Counted from the stretch's first letter, positions 25,479-35,771 are shown. The stretch is DNA of 60,207 nt from Candidatus Zhuqueibacterota bacterium (GCA_016926625.1 JAFGOE010000079.1:1-60207); one strand, 5' to 3'. Translations and numbers: made by a program. The notes: generated by a model not told the origin, from the sequence alone.

Positions 25479-28400
25479 ATGTTGAAAGTCATACGAGTTT
25501 TACATATAGTTATATTGCTCATGTTTCTTACTTCACTCAGTGCTCTTGCCGCAGACGGTAAAGTTTCCGGCAATTCTTCGCTCAGGAAATCGATGGGACA
25601 TGAACATCGCAAACGAGGTATTCATGACGGGAATAACATATTGACCGTGTTCTTCAATTACGGATGTATTGGGAACTGGTTTGAAGATTCAGAGAGACTT
25701 GAAACCGGTATTTTCCCCAAGGGCTCAGGACACAGTTACTTCGCGGAATTTACGCCGTTCATCGGTGCTGAGGTCTTCGATCGATATGGTCATAAACGAC
25801 GAATTATCAGTGACGGTGTGGGTGATGTGGCCTATGGTGCGGATATGGCGCCTGGTGATGAATATCAGTACTGCTTCGAACCGATTCCCGGGTACTCAGA
25901 CGGAAATCAGGATTATATCGCCATGTATAACGCCGTTGGTTCAGAAGATAACGATGGACCCGATAGAGTACCCGCTCATATGGGATCTGAGGATGATGAC
26001 GGGAAACCTGATAGCTGGCCGCAGATTTGGCCAGATCGTCCCGATTGGGTAAATAATCTAACCGGAGTACCGTTCTGGAACGGTCAATATGGTGCTTATA
26101 ATCGAGCCGATCAGGAATCATATTTCCGCATGAATGATGATGCGAATGATGAATTTGAATTTTATCCTGACCCGACTGATTCTTCGAAACGAGGACTCGC
26201 CCTCGAAGTTGAGGTACGCGGTTATCAATGGGCAGATCCAGCTGCGGAAGACATTATTATATTCACCTATTGGGTCAACAATACGGGTAGGACAGACTAC
26301 CAGAAGACATTATTCGGTATGTACGGTGATGCAGACGTCGGTGAGCAGAGCGATAACAAGGATGATCTCTCCGAATTTAATAAGGAGCAGGATATCGTTT
26401 ATCAATGGGACAGCGATCTATATAGTGGATCAGACGGTGGTTTCGTACCTGCGTTTTTCGGTTGGAAATTTTTAGAATCACCTGGTGATCCGCGAAACGG
26501 TCGTGATGACGATGGTGATGGTTTAATCGGAATAGATGGCAATCCATGGGATGAGAGCCAGGAGGATGGGATTGATAATGATAACGACTGGGATCCCAAG
26601 ATCGATGACATCGGATCAGACGGTAAAGGTCCGGATCATCCGGACTATGTCGGTCCTGACCACGACGGAACAGAGGGTAACGGCGTGCCTGATCGAGGCG
26701 AACCGAATTTTGAATATACTGACAACGATGAATCGGACCAAATCGGCCTCACGAGTTTTTTCAGTGGCGCCTGGAGTACCTCGGGTGGCGGCGGAATGCA
26801 GGATGATAACGGTCTGTGGTTGTATCATGTACCGGGAACTTTTGCAAAAGCTGTCAGTCTTGTCGATATCATCATGCATTATGGTTCCGGCTATTTTGAA
26901 CTCCCAGCTCGCCCTGAAGATGCGATGGAGCCTGGTGATTCGAGGAGGAAGTTCGCCATCAGTATCGTCATGGGCGTCGACAGGGATGACCTGGTTCGAA
27001 ACGCATTGACGATGCAGCAGATATATGACCACGACTATAATTTTGCTGCTGTACCCCTGAAGCCACGAGTTTCGGCGGTGCCGGGTAATCAGAGAGTATT
27101 ATTATACTGGGATAAGACAGCCGAACGTTCGCGTGATCCGATTTACGGCAGGGACTTCGAAGGTTATCTGATCTATCGTGCTACCGATCCCAGTTTCCTT
27201 GAATCCTACATCGGTACGGATACTTATGGTAATCCGTCTTTCAATAAGCCGATCGCGCAATTCGATATGGTCGATAGTTTATATGGCCCCCACCCTATCG
27301 GTCGCGACGGTATTCAGTTCAACATGGGTACGGACTCCGGTCTAGAATATACATTCGTCGATTCAGGACAAACATGGATGGGGCCTGTTGAAAATGGGCA
27401 GACCTATTATTACGCGGTTTGTTCATACGATAAGGGTTACGACGTCGATTTTTACGCACGCGATATATCGGAGATGGACAGTTTACAATCGAAGGCACCT
27501 GCGATTTGCACCAAGAAGATCCAATTCGACGCCAGTGGCCAGGTTACCTTCCTCGATGTCAACACAGTTCAGGTTATTCCGAACGCTCCGGCAGCCGGAT
27601 ATGTAGAACCACCGAAACTCAATACGAATAACGGCTGGGTGGAACGCATCGATGGTTCAGGAACTGGTTTAATCAGTGTTTTGCCGATTGATCCATCAAA
27701 GATCGTTGATGGTACTACCTATGAGATTACGTTCGATGACAGCTCTGCTCTAAATGAGGAAACACAGACTGTTGATACAACGTTCTCTGTTAAAGACACG
27801 CGTTATTACACCGAGACGGTACGCATTGATACCAATTCCACCTTATTGCAGCGCCAGAATTTAGTCCCTTCATCAGTCACCGTCAGGTTAGTGGACGACG
27901 GTACCGAATATGAAAGAGGAATCGATTACGAGATCGGATGGGAAGAGGGAACATTCGTTGCGCTCAAAGGTGGGAGTATGCCTATCAGCAATAAAGAGAC
28001 ATATTACGCTGAAATCAGCTATCAGTACTATCCAATTCAGAATAGCCCCTACATCAGGGGAGAAGATCAAAACGACTATTTCGACGGTTTAAGAGTACTG
28101 TTGAATTCAGATAAGTTAGCGGCGGATAATGAAGGGAGTCATTGGCTGAAAGAGGATGAGTTACAACACTATTTAGCGCAATATGGGTTTATTGGTACGA
28201 ACGACCCGATTCCCGAACGTAATCGAGTTATATCGAATTACGAGTTTATCATTGCTAAATATGCGAATCAGGGAGTAAAAGTCCCCTATGATTTTCATAT
28301 CGTATTTTACGATTCAATCGTCGCTAAATCATCGAATAATAAATTAACAAATTTCATGGTATTCAACATTACGACAGGAGACACAGTCGATTTCGTATTC

Positions 28401-29057
28401 TTTAATACGAACGATGACTCCACCATCACCGATCAGGATGTGATCACGCCGGTGGAATACGTGAATAAAAGGGCGAGAGGTACCTGGCAGGCAAAGTTTT
28501 GGGCCCCCAAGGATATCATCGCGATGAGGGATTCCCTCGACCAATACGGATTTCCGGTCATGGATAAAGAGGGCGATACGATCAAGATTAATCTGGATAC
28601 GACCTATGTCGAAAAGATTGCGCCGAAGCCGGGAGATATCTTCCATCTCGCCGTGCGGAAGCCATTTGGTGCGAAGGATAAATATCAATTTACGGCGAAA
28701 GCACCGTACGTTGATTACAAAGTCGCTCATGATGATAAGACATTAGATCGAATAGCTGTTGTTCCAAATCCATATATTGTCACCGCTTCATGGGAACCCG
28801 AGCATTTTTATTCTTCCGGTAGAGGAACCAGAAAAATCGATTTCATCCATCTGCCTCCTCAATGTACAATTAAAATTTTTACAATGAGAGGATATCTAAT
28901 CGATACGATTGAACACGATAGTGCAATTACAGACGGTGCTGAATCGTGGGATATGTTGTCCAAGGATGGAATGGAAATCGCTTATGGAATTTATCTTTTC
29001 CATGTGGAAACACCGGATGGAAAGAGTCATGTTGGAAAATTTGCGGTGATTAAATAA
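25479..29057 (+). CDS. Very large secreted protein with FnIII-like and sorting domains (module 2)
   Basis: Exported protein of 1192 residues, paralogue of the product at 16896. After the signal peptide (ending ...LSALA) the shared N-terminal region appears (ILTVFFNYGCIG, FPKGSGHSYFAEFTPFIGAEVFD, DQESYFRMNDDAND, VRGYQWADPA). Residues about 334-424 are Asp/Asn/Gly-rich (NGRDDDGDGLIGIDG, DNDNDWDPKIDDIGSDG), a likely calcium-binding stretch. A fibronectin type III-like domain starts near 527 (SAVPGNQRVLLYWDK... GYLIYRATD). The sorting domain begins near 1089 (IAVVPNPYIV, CTIKIFTMRGYLIDTI, MEIAYGIYLFHVET, GKFAVIK). GGAGG precedes the ATG; the spacing is 17 bases to the receptor and 16 to the PorV-like gene, so cotranscription is near certain. 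Confidence 0.87.
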   Translation: MLKVIRVLHIVILLMFLTSLSALAADGKVSGNSSLRKSMGHEHRKRGIHDGNNILTVFFNYGCIGNWFEDSERLETGIFPKGSGHSYFAEFTPFIGAEVFDRYGHKRRIISDGVGDVAYGADMAPGDEYQYCFEPIPGYSDGNQDYIAMYNAVGSEDNDGPDRVPAHMGSEDDDGKPDSWPQIWPDRPDWVNNLTGVPFWNGQYGAYNRADQESYFRMNDDANDEFEFYPDPTDSSKRGLALEVEVRGYQWADPAAEDIIIFTYWVNNTGRTDYQKTLFGMYGDADVGEQSDNKDDLSEFNKEQDIVYQWDSDLYSGSDGGFVPAFFGWKFLESPGDPRNGRDDDGDGLIGIDGNPWDESQEDGIDNDNDWDPKIDDIGSDGKGPDHPDYVGPDHDGTEGNGVPDRGEPNFEYTDNDESDQIGLTSFFSGAWSTSGGGGMQDDNGLWLYHVPGTFAKAVSLVDIIMHYGSGYFELPARPEDAMEPGDSRRKFAISIVMGVDRDDLVRNALTMQQIYDHDYNFAAVPLKPRVSAVPGNQRVLLYWDKTAERSRDPIYGRDFEGYLIYRATDPSFLESYIGTDTYGNPSFNKPIAQFDMVDSLYGPHPIGRDGIQFNMGTDSGLEYTFVDSGQTWMGPVENGQTYYYAVCSYDKGYDVDFYARDISEMDSLQSKAPAICTKKIQFDASGQVTFLDVNTVQVIPNAPAAGYVEPPKLNTNNGWVERIDGSGTGLISVLPIDPSKIVDGTTYEITFDDSSALNEETQTVDTTFSVKDTRYYTETVRIDTNSTLLQRQNLVPSSVTVRLVDDGTEYERGIDYEIGWEEGTFVALKGGSMPISNKETYYAEISYQYYPIQNSPYIRGEDQNDYFDGLRVLLNSDKLAADNEGSHWLKEDELQHYLAQYGFIGTNDPIPERNRVISNYEFIIAKYANQGVKVPYDFHIVFYDSIVAKSSNNKLTNFMVFNITTGDTVDFVFFNTNDDSTITDQDVITPVEYVNKRARGTWQAKFWAPKDIIAMRDSLDQYGFPVMDKEGDTIKINLDTTYVEKIAPKPGDIFHLAVRKPFGAKDKYQFTAKAPYVDYKVAHDDKTLDRIAVVPNPYIVTASWEPEHFYSSGRGTRKIDFIHLPPQCTIKIFTMRGYLIDTIEHDSAITDGAESWDMLSKDGMEIAYGIYLFHVETPDGKSHVGKFAVIK

Positions 29058-29073
29058 CGAGGAGGTCAGAGTA

Positions 29074-30102
29074 ATGAAGAAGATAAATTTAATACTGGTC
29101 ACACTGATCATGGTCTCAAACGTTGCCATGGGGCAAGATTTCATCAGTGATGTATCCAAAGTCGGAACAACGGCAGCGCCATTTTTATCGATCGAAGTAG
29201 GAGCACGCGCCATCGGTATGGGTGGGGCCTATGTTGCCCTCGCAAATGACGTCAGCGCCCTGTATTGGAATCCGGCAGGACTGGCGCGCATGGGCAATCA
29301 CGAAGCGATGTTTACGCATACCGACTGGTTGGCTGATGTTAACTTCGATTTCGCAGCGGCGGCGATTAATCTGGGCCATTTAGGTGCTGTGGGTTTGAGC
29401 TTCACATCGCTCACTATGGGAGAGATGATGGTGAGAACGGTAGCTTATCCAGAAGGTACCGGAGAAAAATTTAATGCAGCGGATATCGCTTTCGGTGCAT
29501 CTTACGCGAAAAACCTGACGGACCGTTTTTCCATCGGTTTTACTGCGAAATACATCAATCAAAAAATATGGCACATGAGCGCTTCCAGCATTGCCATTGA
29601 TATCGGTACTATTTTTACGACTCAATTTAACAACATGACCATCGGGATGAGTATCAGCAATTTCGGTAATGAAATGCAGTTACTCGGCAGCGACACACAG
29701 GTACCGATCGATATCGCTCCGAGCAAAGAGGGCAACAACAGTAAGATAGTAGGAAATTTGAAAACAGAATCATGGTCACTGCCGCTCATATTTCGCTTCG
29801 GTATGGCCATGAACGTCATCGAAAACTATAATTACAGGTGGACGCTGGCGATCGATGCCATGCATCCGAATGATAATACCGAGTATGTAAATTTGGGTAC
29901 AGAGTACTCCATCAAGAATATGTTATTCATACGTGCTGGTTACAAAAATTTGTTTATGAAGGACAGCGAGGAGGGACTGACCGTCGGTGGCGGTTTGGCC
30001 TATAATCTTAGCGGTGCTATTAATTTCAAAATAGATTACGCCTATGCGGATTTCGGAATTCTGGATAACGTCCAGCGATTTACGCTGGGCATTGAATTTT
30101 AG
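29074..30102 (+). CDS. PorV/PorQ-like outer-membrane protein (module 2)
   Basis: Second PorV/PorQ-family barrel, 342 residues, last gene of the operon. The signal peptide ends near MGQ; the signature KVGTTAAPFLSIEVGARAIGMG and NDVSALYWNPAG follow, and the protein ends FTLGIEF. Compared with the copy at 20447 it lacks the Gly/Ser-rich loop near residue 300. GAGGAGG lies before the ATG. As in type IX systems it is expected to help deliver or anchor sorting-domain cargo, most simply the protein encoded just upstream. None of the core channel or motor genes of a type IX system (sov/sprA, porL, porM, porN, porK) are in this window. Confidence 0.9.
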   Translation: MKKINLILVTLIMVSNVAMGQDFISDVSKVGTTAAPFLSIEVGARAIGMGGAYVALANDVSALYWNPAGLARMGNHEAMFTHTDWLADVNFDFAAAAINLGHLGAVGLSFTSLTMGEMMVRTVAYPEGTGEKFNAADIAFGASYAKNLTDRFSIGFTAKYINQKIWHMSASSIAIDIGTIFTTQFNNMTIGMSISNFGNEMQLLGSDTQVPIDIAPSKEGNNSKIVGNLKTESWSLPLIFRFGMAMNVIENYNYRWTLAIDAMHPNDNTEYVNLGTEYSIKNMLFIRAGYKNLFMKDSEEGLTVGGGLAYNLSGAINFKIDYAYADFGILDNVQRFTLGIEF

Positions 30103-30130
30103 TTGGTTTTAGATTTAACGACAGTTTTCA

Positions 30131-30170
30131 AATCCCCTGATCGGCCTTTGGATCAGGGGATTTTTGTTTT
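30131..30170 (+). terminator. Rho-independent terminator of the seven-gene operon
   Basis: A 12-bp perfect stem (AATCCCCTGATC with GATCAGGGGATT) with an 8-base loop followed by TTTGTTTT, 28 bases after the PorV-like stop codon. Confidence 0.9.
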
Positions 30171-30178
30171 AAAAAATC

Positions 30179-30457
30179 AGGCCACAAAGCACACGAAGAA
30201 AACGAAGAGCACGAAGCCCCACACTACCCTATTAAAGGAATATAATGTCATTGCCAGGCGCCCGCAGAGCGGGCGACGAAGCAATCCCATACACTGCTGC
30301 AATGGACATTAGAATTTAGTGAAACTTGTAACATAGATTGAGGGGATTGCTTCGTCTCCTACCCGTTTCACGGGTAGGATCCTCGCAATGACAGCATATT
30401 TCTTTGGCAGGGATGGGTGGGGCTCTGTGATCTCGGTGTCCTCTGTGGTGAAAATAT
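30179..30457. repeat. Diverged ACGAAG/CACAGAGG inverted repeat, split by a 148-bp element
   Basis: The left arm (30179-30245) carries CACGAAG-like steps and AGCCCCACAC; the right arm (30394-30457) carries the inverted partner GTGGGGCTCTGTG and TCCTCTGTGG. It is the same repeat kind as at 10125-10384. The 148-bp element at 30246-30393 sits exactly in what would be its loop, so it was probably inserted there. Confidence 0.6.
30246..30393. repeat. 148-bp TGTCATTGC element, copy 1
   Basis: Begins TGTCATTGC and ends with its inverse GCAATGACA. Each end has a subterminal hairpin (CCCGC...GCGGG on the left, CCTACCCG...CGGGTAGG on the right) followed by GAAGCAATC or its inverse. The core differs from that of the other copies, although the length is the same. 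Confidence 0.75.
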
Positions 30458-30589
30458 TTCTCTGACTCAACATAATTTTCTTTTTTATTGACTTTAATAA
30501 AAATTATCACTAAATTGAAAGATTTTATATTCTAAATTTCTAAGATTTGGAAACAAGATAAATTCTAGAATACAGGAGATTTTCAATTT

Positions 30590-32683
30590 ATGTCTATATT
30601 ACCATTGAGGTACGTTCGTAACGTGGGTATCATGGCTCACATCGATGCCGGGAAGACGACGACGACTGAACGCCTCTTATATTACGCCGGGAAAATACAT
30701 CGTATCGGCGAGGTGCATGAGGGAGCTTCCACGATGGACTGGATGCCGCAGGAAAAAGAGCGAGGCATCACTATCACCTCGGCTGCTACCACGATTAATT
30801 GGCTTAAACACGAAATCAACATCATCGACACACCCGGTCATGTCGATTTTACCGCTGAAGTCGAGCGTAGTCTTCGTGTGCTTGACGGCACGATTGCTCT
30901 GTTTTGTGCTGTTGGTGGAGTACAACCCCAATCAGAGACCGTATGGCGACAATCGGAGAAATACAATGTACCGAAAATCGCATTCATCAATAAGATGGAT
31001 CGTTTCGGAGCAGATTTCTATTCCGTCGTCACGGATATCCAGGAGATGTTGGGTGCCAATGCAGTACCCATTATGCTGCCTATCGGAAAAGAAGACGAAT
31101 TCTGTGGAATCGTCGACCTTATCACCATGCGAGCTCATTATTTTAGTGATGTGAAATTGGGGAAACCGCATCGTGAAGAAGACATTCCGCCCGAATTAGT
31201 CGAACAGGCGTCGCAATACAAGCGATTCTTAATCGAACGTGTCTCGGAACAGGACGACAAATTACTGGAAAAATTTATCGCCGATGAATCACCATCAGAG
31301 GCTGAAATTAACAAAGCGTTGCGTGATGCAACGATACAATGCGATATTATCCCTGTATTATGCGGTTCTGCCTATAAAAACAAGGGAATCAAACCATTGC
31401 TCAACGCAGTGGTTAATTACCTTCCTTCCCCGGAAGATAGGCCCCCGGTGATTGGGATACGAACACCAGACGACGAGACGACCGTGAAGCGGAAGCCATC
31501 AGATGAGGAACCATTTGCAGCGATTGCCTTCAAGATAATGACCGATAAGCACATGGGTAAATTGACGTTCGTGCGCGTATACTCCGGATCGATAAAAGCA
31601 GGAAGTCATATATACAACTCGACACAAAACAAGAAACAGCGCGCGGGGCGCATCTTGCAAGTTCATGCCGATAAGATGATCGATCGCGAAGCACTGTATA
31701 CAGGAGAAATCGCCGTTATCGTTGGTCTGAATGATACATCGACCGGGGACACACTGTGCAATGAAAATCACCCCATTGTACTGGAGTCGATCGAGTTCCC
31801 TACTCCCGTTGTTTCTGTTTCCATCTCCGTACCCAACCGTCAGGAGCAAGATAAACTGACGATGAGTCTGGCGAAACTTTCGTCCGAAGATCCGACGTTT
31901 ATTGTCAAAACAGATGAAGAGACAAAGGAGATCATCATTTCAGGCATGGGAGAACTTCACCTCGAAATCATTTTAGATCGATTACGCAGGGAGCACAACG
32001 TCTTCCCGGCCACAGGGAAACCACAGGTCGCTTATCGGGAAACGATTATGACCTGTGTTACCGAGAACCTGAAATATGCCAAACAATCCGGTGGCCGAGG
32101 ACAATTTGCTCATGTGGTACTTGAAATAGAGCCACTTCCTCCTGGAAAAGGATTTGAATTTATTAATAAGATCGTTGGCGGAGTTATTCCGCGGGAATAT
32201 ATTCCATCCATCGAAAAAGGCATTCTGCAAGCGATGGAAAAAGGGCCTTACGCTGGATTCCCGGTGGTCAATGTCCGCTGTACATTAATCGACGGATCGT
32301 TCCATCCGGTTGATTCATCGGAGATGGCGTTTAAATTAGCCGGCTCTATGTGTTTCAAATCTGGTTTCTCTAAAGCGAGTCCCATACTATTGGAACCCAT
32401 TATGTCGTTAGAGATCACCACACCGGAGGAGTGTTTGGGGCCGGTATCGACCAGCGTTGGTTCGAAGCGTGGCAGGATATTAAGTATCGATATCAAGAAC
32501 GGAACTCGAATTGTAAAAGCCGAGGTGCCACTTGGAGAAATCTTCGGATATACCAATGAATTGAGAAATTTAAGTTCAGGCAGAGCTGCTGCGAACATGC
32601 ACTTCGACCACTATGAAGCCGTGCCGTACGCCATCGCTGAGGAAATCATCGAAAAACGAAGAAAAGAGAAACATCATCATTAG
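30590..32683 (+). CDS. fusA: Translation elongation factor G (possibly a specialised paralogue)
   Basis: Ribosomal GTPase of 697 residues that drives translocation and, with RRF, ribosome recycling. The GTPase motifs are intact: [15 protein letters not shown] (about 15-29), the switch [19 protein letters not shown] and NKMD. Domains II to V follow, with the domain IV segment [16 protein letters not shown] and the domain V end [19 protein letters not shown]. The usual neighbours rpsL, rpsG and tuf are absent, and residues such as [14 protein letters not shown] in domain V differ from typical fusA, so this may be a second EF-G rather than the housekeeping one. AGGAGA lies about 10 bases before the ATG. 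It ends in a His-rich KEKHHH tail. Confidence 0.9.
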   Translation: MSILPLRYVRNVGIMAHIDAGKTTTTERLLYYAGKIHRIGEVHEGASTMDWMPQEKERGITITSAATTINWLKHEINIIDTPGHVDFTAEVERSLRVLDGTIALFCAVGGVQPQSETVWRQSEKYNVPKIAFINKMDRFGADFYSVVTDIQEMLGANAVPIMLPIGKEDEFCGIVDLITMRAHYFSDVKLGKPHREEDIPPELVEQASQYKRFLIERVSEQDDKLLEKFIADESPSEAEINKALRDATIQCDIIPVLCGSAYKNKGIKPLLNAVVNYLPSPEDRPPVIGIRTPDDETTVKRKPSDEEPFAAIAFKIMTDKHMGKLTFVRVYSGSIKAGSHIYNSTQNKKQRAGRILQVHADKMIDREALYTGEIAVIVGLNDTSTGDTLCNENHPIVLESIEFPTPVVSVSISVPNRQEQDKLTMSLAKLSSEDPTFIVKTDEETKEIIISGMGELHLEIILDRLRREHNVFPATGKPQVAYRETIMTCVTENLKYAKQSGGRGQFAHVVLEIEPLPPGKGFEFINKIVGGVIPREYIPSIEKGILQAMEKGPYAGFPVVNVRCTLIDGSFHPVDSSEMAFKLAGSMCFKSGFSKASPILLEPIMSLEITTPEECLGPVSTSVGSKRGRILSIDIKNGTRIVKAEVPLGEIFGYTNELRNLSSGRAAANMHFDHYEAVPYAIAEEIIEKRRKEKHHH

Positions 32684-32722
32684 GCGGTCTCCCCCATTAA
32701 AAGAAGAACGGGTTAAAGTCAA

Positions 32723-32751
32723 AACAGGGTCGATTTTTTTTCGACCCTGTT
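32723..32751. terminator. Bidirectional terminator between EF-G and the MBL-fold gene
   Basis: An 11-bp perfect stem (AACAGGGTCGA with TCGACCCTGTT) around a T7 loop, with AT-rich tails on both sides. Its right arm runs into the stop codon of the leftward MBL-fold gene (32750-32752), so the last codon and the terminator overlap. Confidence 0.75.
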
Positions 32752-33373
32752 ATTTTAACGGCGATTTAATTACGGTTTCGCCTGAAAACCCCTGTTTAAA
32801 TTTCAGAGCATCGTTATCGTCACCGACAATATCACCATAATGCATGGGGATCGCTATTTCAGGCTTAATTACATTAGCCGCTTCAACGGCCTCTGACGCT
32901 GTCATAACGTACGTACCACTGACGGGTAATAATGCGACATCGGTCTGAAATCCGCTCATTTCCGGTATAAAATCCGTGTCCCCCGCGTGATACACTCTTG
33001 TATTATCTGACAGGGTAATTATAAATCCAAGCCAATTATTTTCCTTTGGATGGAATTTTTTATCGATATTATAGGCAGGAACTGCTTCAACTTTCAACTC
33101 ATCGACCACGATCTTCTCACCCGGAGCGAGAGCTGTCGCGCTCTCTCCCACCTTCTTAAAGACATCACGAGGACAAAAAATTCGCGTAACGTGTTTTGAT
33201 AATCGTATGATATCATCGGATGAAAAATGATCATAATGGTCATGAGTGATGAAGATATAATCAGCTTTCGGTGCATCAGCAGGTAGTTTCCATGGATCGA
33301 TGTAAATAGTTTTATCTTTATCATCTATTCTAAATGAATCGTGCCCATACCAGAAAATATTTTCTACGTCCAT
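32750..33373 (-). CDS. MBL-fold metal-dependent hydrolase (UlaG/UPF0173-like)
   Basis: Predicted 207-residue cytoplasmic metallo-hydrolase. It has WYGHDSFRI near the start, the metal-binding THDHYDHF motif (about 45), a GDTD motif near residue 138 (YHAGDTDFI) and a late PMHYGD. This short form without an added domain matches the UPF0173/UlaG-like group, whose substrates are mostly unknown. I start at the ATG at 33373, which has GAGGAGC upstream; an in-frame start at 33418 adds 15 unconserved residues. The gene is 103 bases downstream of the RsbU-like gene on the same strand and shares a terminator with the convergent EF-G gene. Confidence 0.88.
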   Translation of the reverse strand: MDVENIFWYGHDSFRIDDKDKTIYIDPWKLPADAPKADYIFITHDHYDHFSSDDIIRLSKHVTRIFCPRDVFKKVGESATALAPGEKIVVDELKVEAVPAYNIDKKFHPKENNWLGFIITLSDNTRVYHAGDTDFIPEMSGFQTDVALLPVSGTYVMTASEAVEAANVIKPEIAIPMHYGDIVGDDNDALKFKQGFSGETVIKSPLK

Positions 33374-33476
33374 AATAGCTCCTCTCAAGAATAACGTTGA
33401 TTTATATTTTGTGATCAAAGTAAAAATAATGGTGATAGCGAGTGTTCGATTTCAGATGTTACACCTGCGCGATGTG

Positions 33477-35453
33477 CTAAAGCACTCGCACTGTAACCAG
33501 AGTGATATCATCATGTTGAGGGGCATCGTTTACAAAACGATTTATGTCATTTAAAATCGATTTTCTGAGCTTGGCAGCGCTCGCATCATTACTTTGAGTG
33601 ATGATTGAGATCAACTTCTGTTCGCTGTATTCCTTGAGATCTTTGTTCATCGCCTCTGTCACCCCATCGGTATAGAAAACCAGCATATCGCCTGACGCTA
33701 ATTTTAATTCGGCCTCCTCGACGGTCGCATCAAATATTGTCCCGTTTTCGAGACCGAGACCTATCCCTTCGGGTGTTAACGCGTCCACGGTGTTGCGCTT
33801 TGTATTTCTATACAGCAGTGCATTGTGGCCAGCACGTGCAAATCTCAACTGTTTCGTCTCTACATTGACCATCGCATAGATCATGGTGATGAAAACACGT
33901 CGATCCATGGTTCCATATAATCGTTTATTCAGTTCGATCATTAAATCCCTGGGTGACTCAATCACGGATGATAAAGAGATCATAATTCCTTTCACTACCG
34001 CCATATAAAAAGCAGCTGATGTGCCTTTCCCGGTTACATCAGCGATGGCGATACCGATCGTCTGGTCATTGATCTTAAAAAAATCATAGTAATCCCCCCC
34101 TACTTCATTCGCAGGCAGACAGATTCCGTCGATCTCGAGTCCCACAGAAGCAGGATTCTGCTGTGGTAAGAGGCTCTGTTGAATTTTTTTCGCTATCTCC
34201 AGCTCATGCTTCAATCTCTCCTGTTCTGTTAGCTCCTGATAGAGCATGGCGCTCTCAATCGCAAATGATGCCTGGCCGATCAGCGTATTTAGAAATTGTA
34301 ATTCATCATCTGTATAAGGATTTCCATCCTTTTTCTCATCCAAGACCAGAATAGCATCGACCTTCTCTTTCGTAACGATCGGACAGACGAGAGAATTCTC
34401 CCCTAAATTTAATTTTGCAAGACATCGATTGAACTCGTTGAAACCTTTAAATATATCGAGAGCGAGAGGTTTTCTCTGGTCCAAAAACAGTTCACAGATT
34501 TGTGGATTCCTGATCAGACGCATCTCCTCATATTCAAACTTTGGAAAACGGCTCATTAAGCGGAACGTATTCAGGTTAGCGTTATCCTGCAAAAACAGAT
34601 AGCCATTTTCAGCTCGCAATCCGGAGGTGATTCTGTTTGTGATTAAGTCCGCAATTTTCAGCAGATCGATCGTAAAACCCAGTTCGGCATTAAATTTTTG
34701 AATTAGCTGCTTCTCACTCAATCCTTGCGTCATGTAATTAAAGGTCCGCGCTAAGTCACCTACCTCATCATTCGATCGAATATTCACCTGTTCATCAAAA
34801 TGCCCTTGCGAGATACGTAGCATAGCCATCGTCAATCGCTTCAATGGTGTGACGATACGATGGCTTATGTAATATGCCAACACGATCGCTATGAGAGTAA
34901 ATGCGATACCGAGTCCTAAATTGAGAAACAAATTGTATCGAATTTCATCATTGATCTGCACGAGGGAGAAACCGACCTTGACAGTTCCCAAATTCCGTTC
35001 ACCGATTATAATATTGACCGATTTCGATTCCAAATCTTTCTGGCTGTCTGAAGCTATCTGTCGTTGCTCCAGTTGAATAACAATATTGGCCTCCTCGAGT
35101 TTGCTGATCGTATTTCTATTTCCAAGGTCGATCCAGTTCTGATTTAATGTATAAATTTTCAACTCATCTTGTTCATCGAAAATAGCAATGTAAACGATAT
35201 CATCATAAAGATGGACTTGATTATTGATGTACGTCTGATAAATATCCCAATTTTCGGTCTCGACGGATCGTATGGTGGCAATATTTTTAGCGAGCTGCTC
35301 CATGCGTAATTTAACTTGATCGGTCCGCAGATTTAACTCCCGAATCGTGAAGATGTAAGTGACGATTGACATTAATGTAATAATCATCAACATCAACAGG
35401 ACAGCAATCTTAAATCCAAGACTCGATTTAAAGTATTTTAGTAACGATTTCAT
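33477..35453 (-). CDS. Membrane PP2C-type (RsbU/SpoIIE-like) serine phosphatase with HAMP and GAF domains
   Basis: Membrane-bound regulator of 658 residues. Two membrane helices (about 12-38 and 180-203) flank an external sensing domain of about 140 residues. A HAMP linker (about 203-255, ISHRIVTPLKRL), a GAF domain (about 265-410) and the phosphatase domain (about 425-658) follow, the last with EVGGDYYDFF, IADVTGKGTSAAFYMAVVKG and VFYTDGVTEAMN. In partner-switching systems such phosphatases dephosphorylate an anti-anti-sigma protein; no such partner is in the window, so the output is unknown. The ATG at 35453 is preferred over a TTG at 35459; neither has a strong ribosome site. Confidence 0.9.
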   Translation of the reverse strand: MKSLLKYFKSSLGFKIAVLLMLMIITLMSIVTYIFTIRELNLRTDQVKLRMEQLAKNIATIRSVETENWDIYQTYINNQVHLYDDIVYIAIFDEQDELKIYTLNQNWIDLGNRNTISKLEEANIVIQLEQRQIASDSQKDLESKSVNIIIGERNLGTVKVGFSLVQINDEIRYNLFLNLGLGIAFTLIAIVLAYYISHRIVTPLKRLTMAMLRISQGHFDEQVNIRSNDEVGDLARTFNYMTQGLSEKQLIQKFNAELGFTIDLLKIADLITNRITSGLRAENGYLFLQDNANLNTFRLMSRFPKFEYEEMRLIRNPQICELFLDQRKPLALDIFKGFNEFNRCLAKLNLGENSLVCPIVTKEKVDAILVLDEKKDGNPYTDDELQFLNTLIGQASFAIESAMLYQELTEQERLKHELEIAKKIQQSLLPQQNPASVGLEIDGICLPANEVGGDYYDFFKINDQTIGIAIADVTGKGTSAAFYMAVVKGIMISLSSVIESPRDLMIELNKRLYGTMDRRVFITMIYAMVNVETKQLRFARAGHNALLYRNTKRNTVDALTPEGIGLGLENGTIFDATVEEAELKLASGDMLVFYTDGVTEAMNKDLKEYSEQKLISIITQSNDASAAKLRKSILNDINRFVNDAPQHDDITLVTVRVL

Positions 35454-35771
35454 AGCCAACCAATTGGATAATGAGTACCGAGCGACAGAGTATCATCGAA
35501 AGATGCCGTGGAAAGGTGAAAACGGACATGTTCGAAGCATAGCTCCGACTGAATCGATGCACACAAGTTTGCGCGATCGATCAACGAGGACTCGCAACCG
35601 ATAATTCTATTTTAAATTCGAACGAAGAAGCAACGATTTAATATATAAACATACGATAATAATATCAAGTACTTATTCAATATTTGCAAATAAATTTAGG
35701 GTGATAGCGCTGACATCCGCGCAAACAAAGTCGATTGCAATCATATTTAGTGAACTCGTATTTTCGCGCTC
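35454..35771. other. Intergenic region between comF and the RsbU-like gene
   Basis: About 318 bases, AT-rich on the comF side. I find no gene, terminator or repeat; a promoter for the RsbU-like gene is likely here, but I cannot fix it. Confidence 0.35.
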
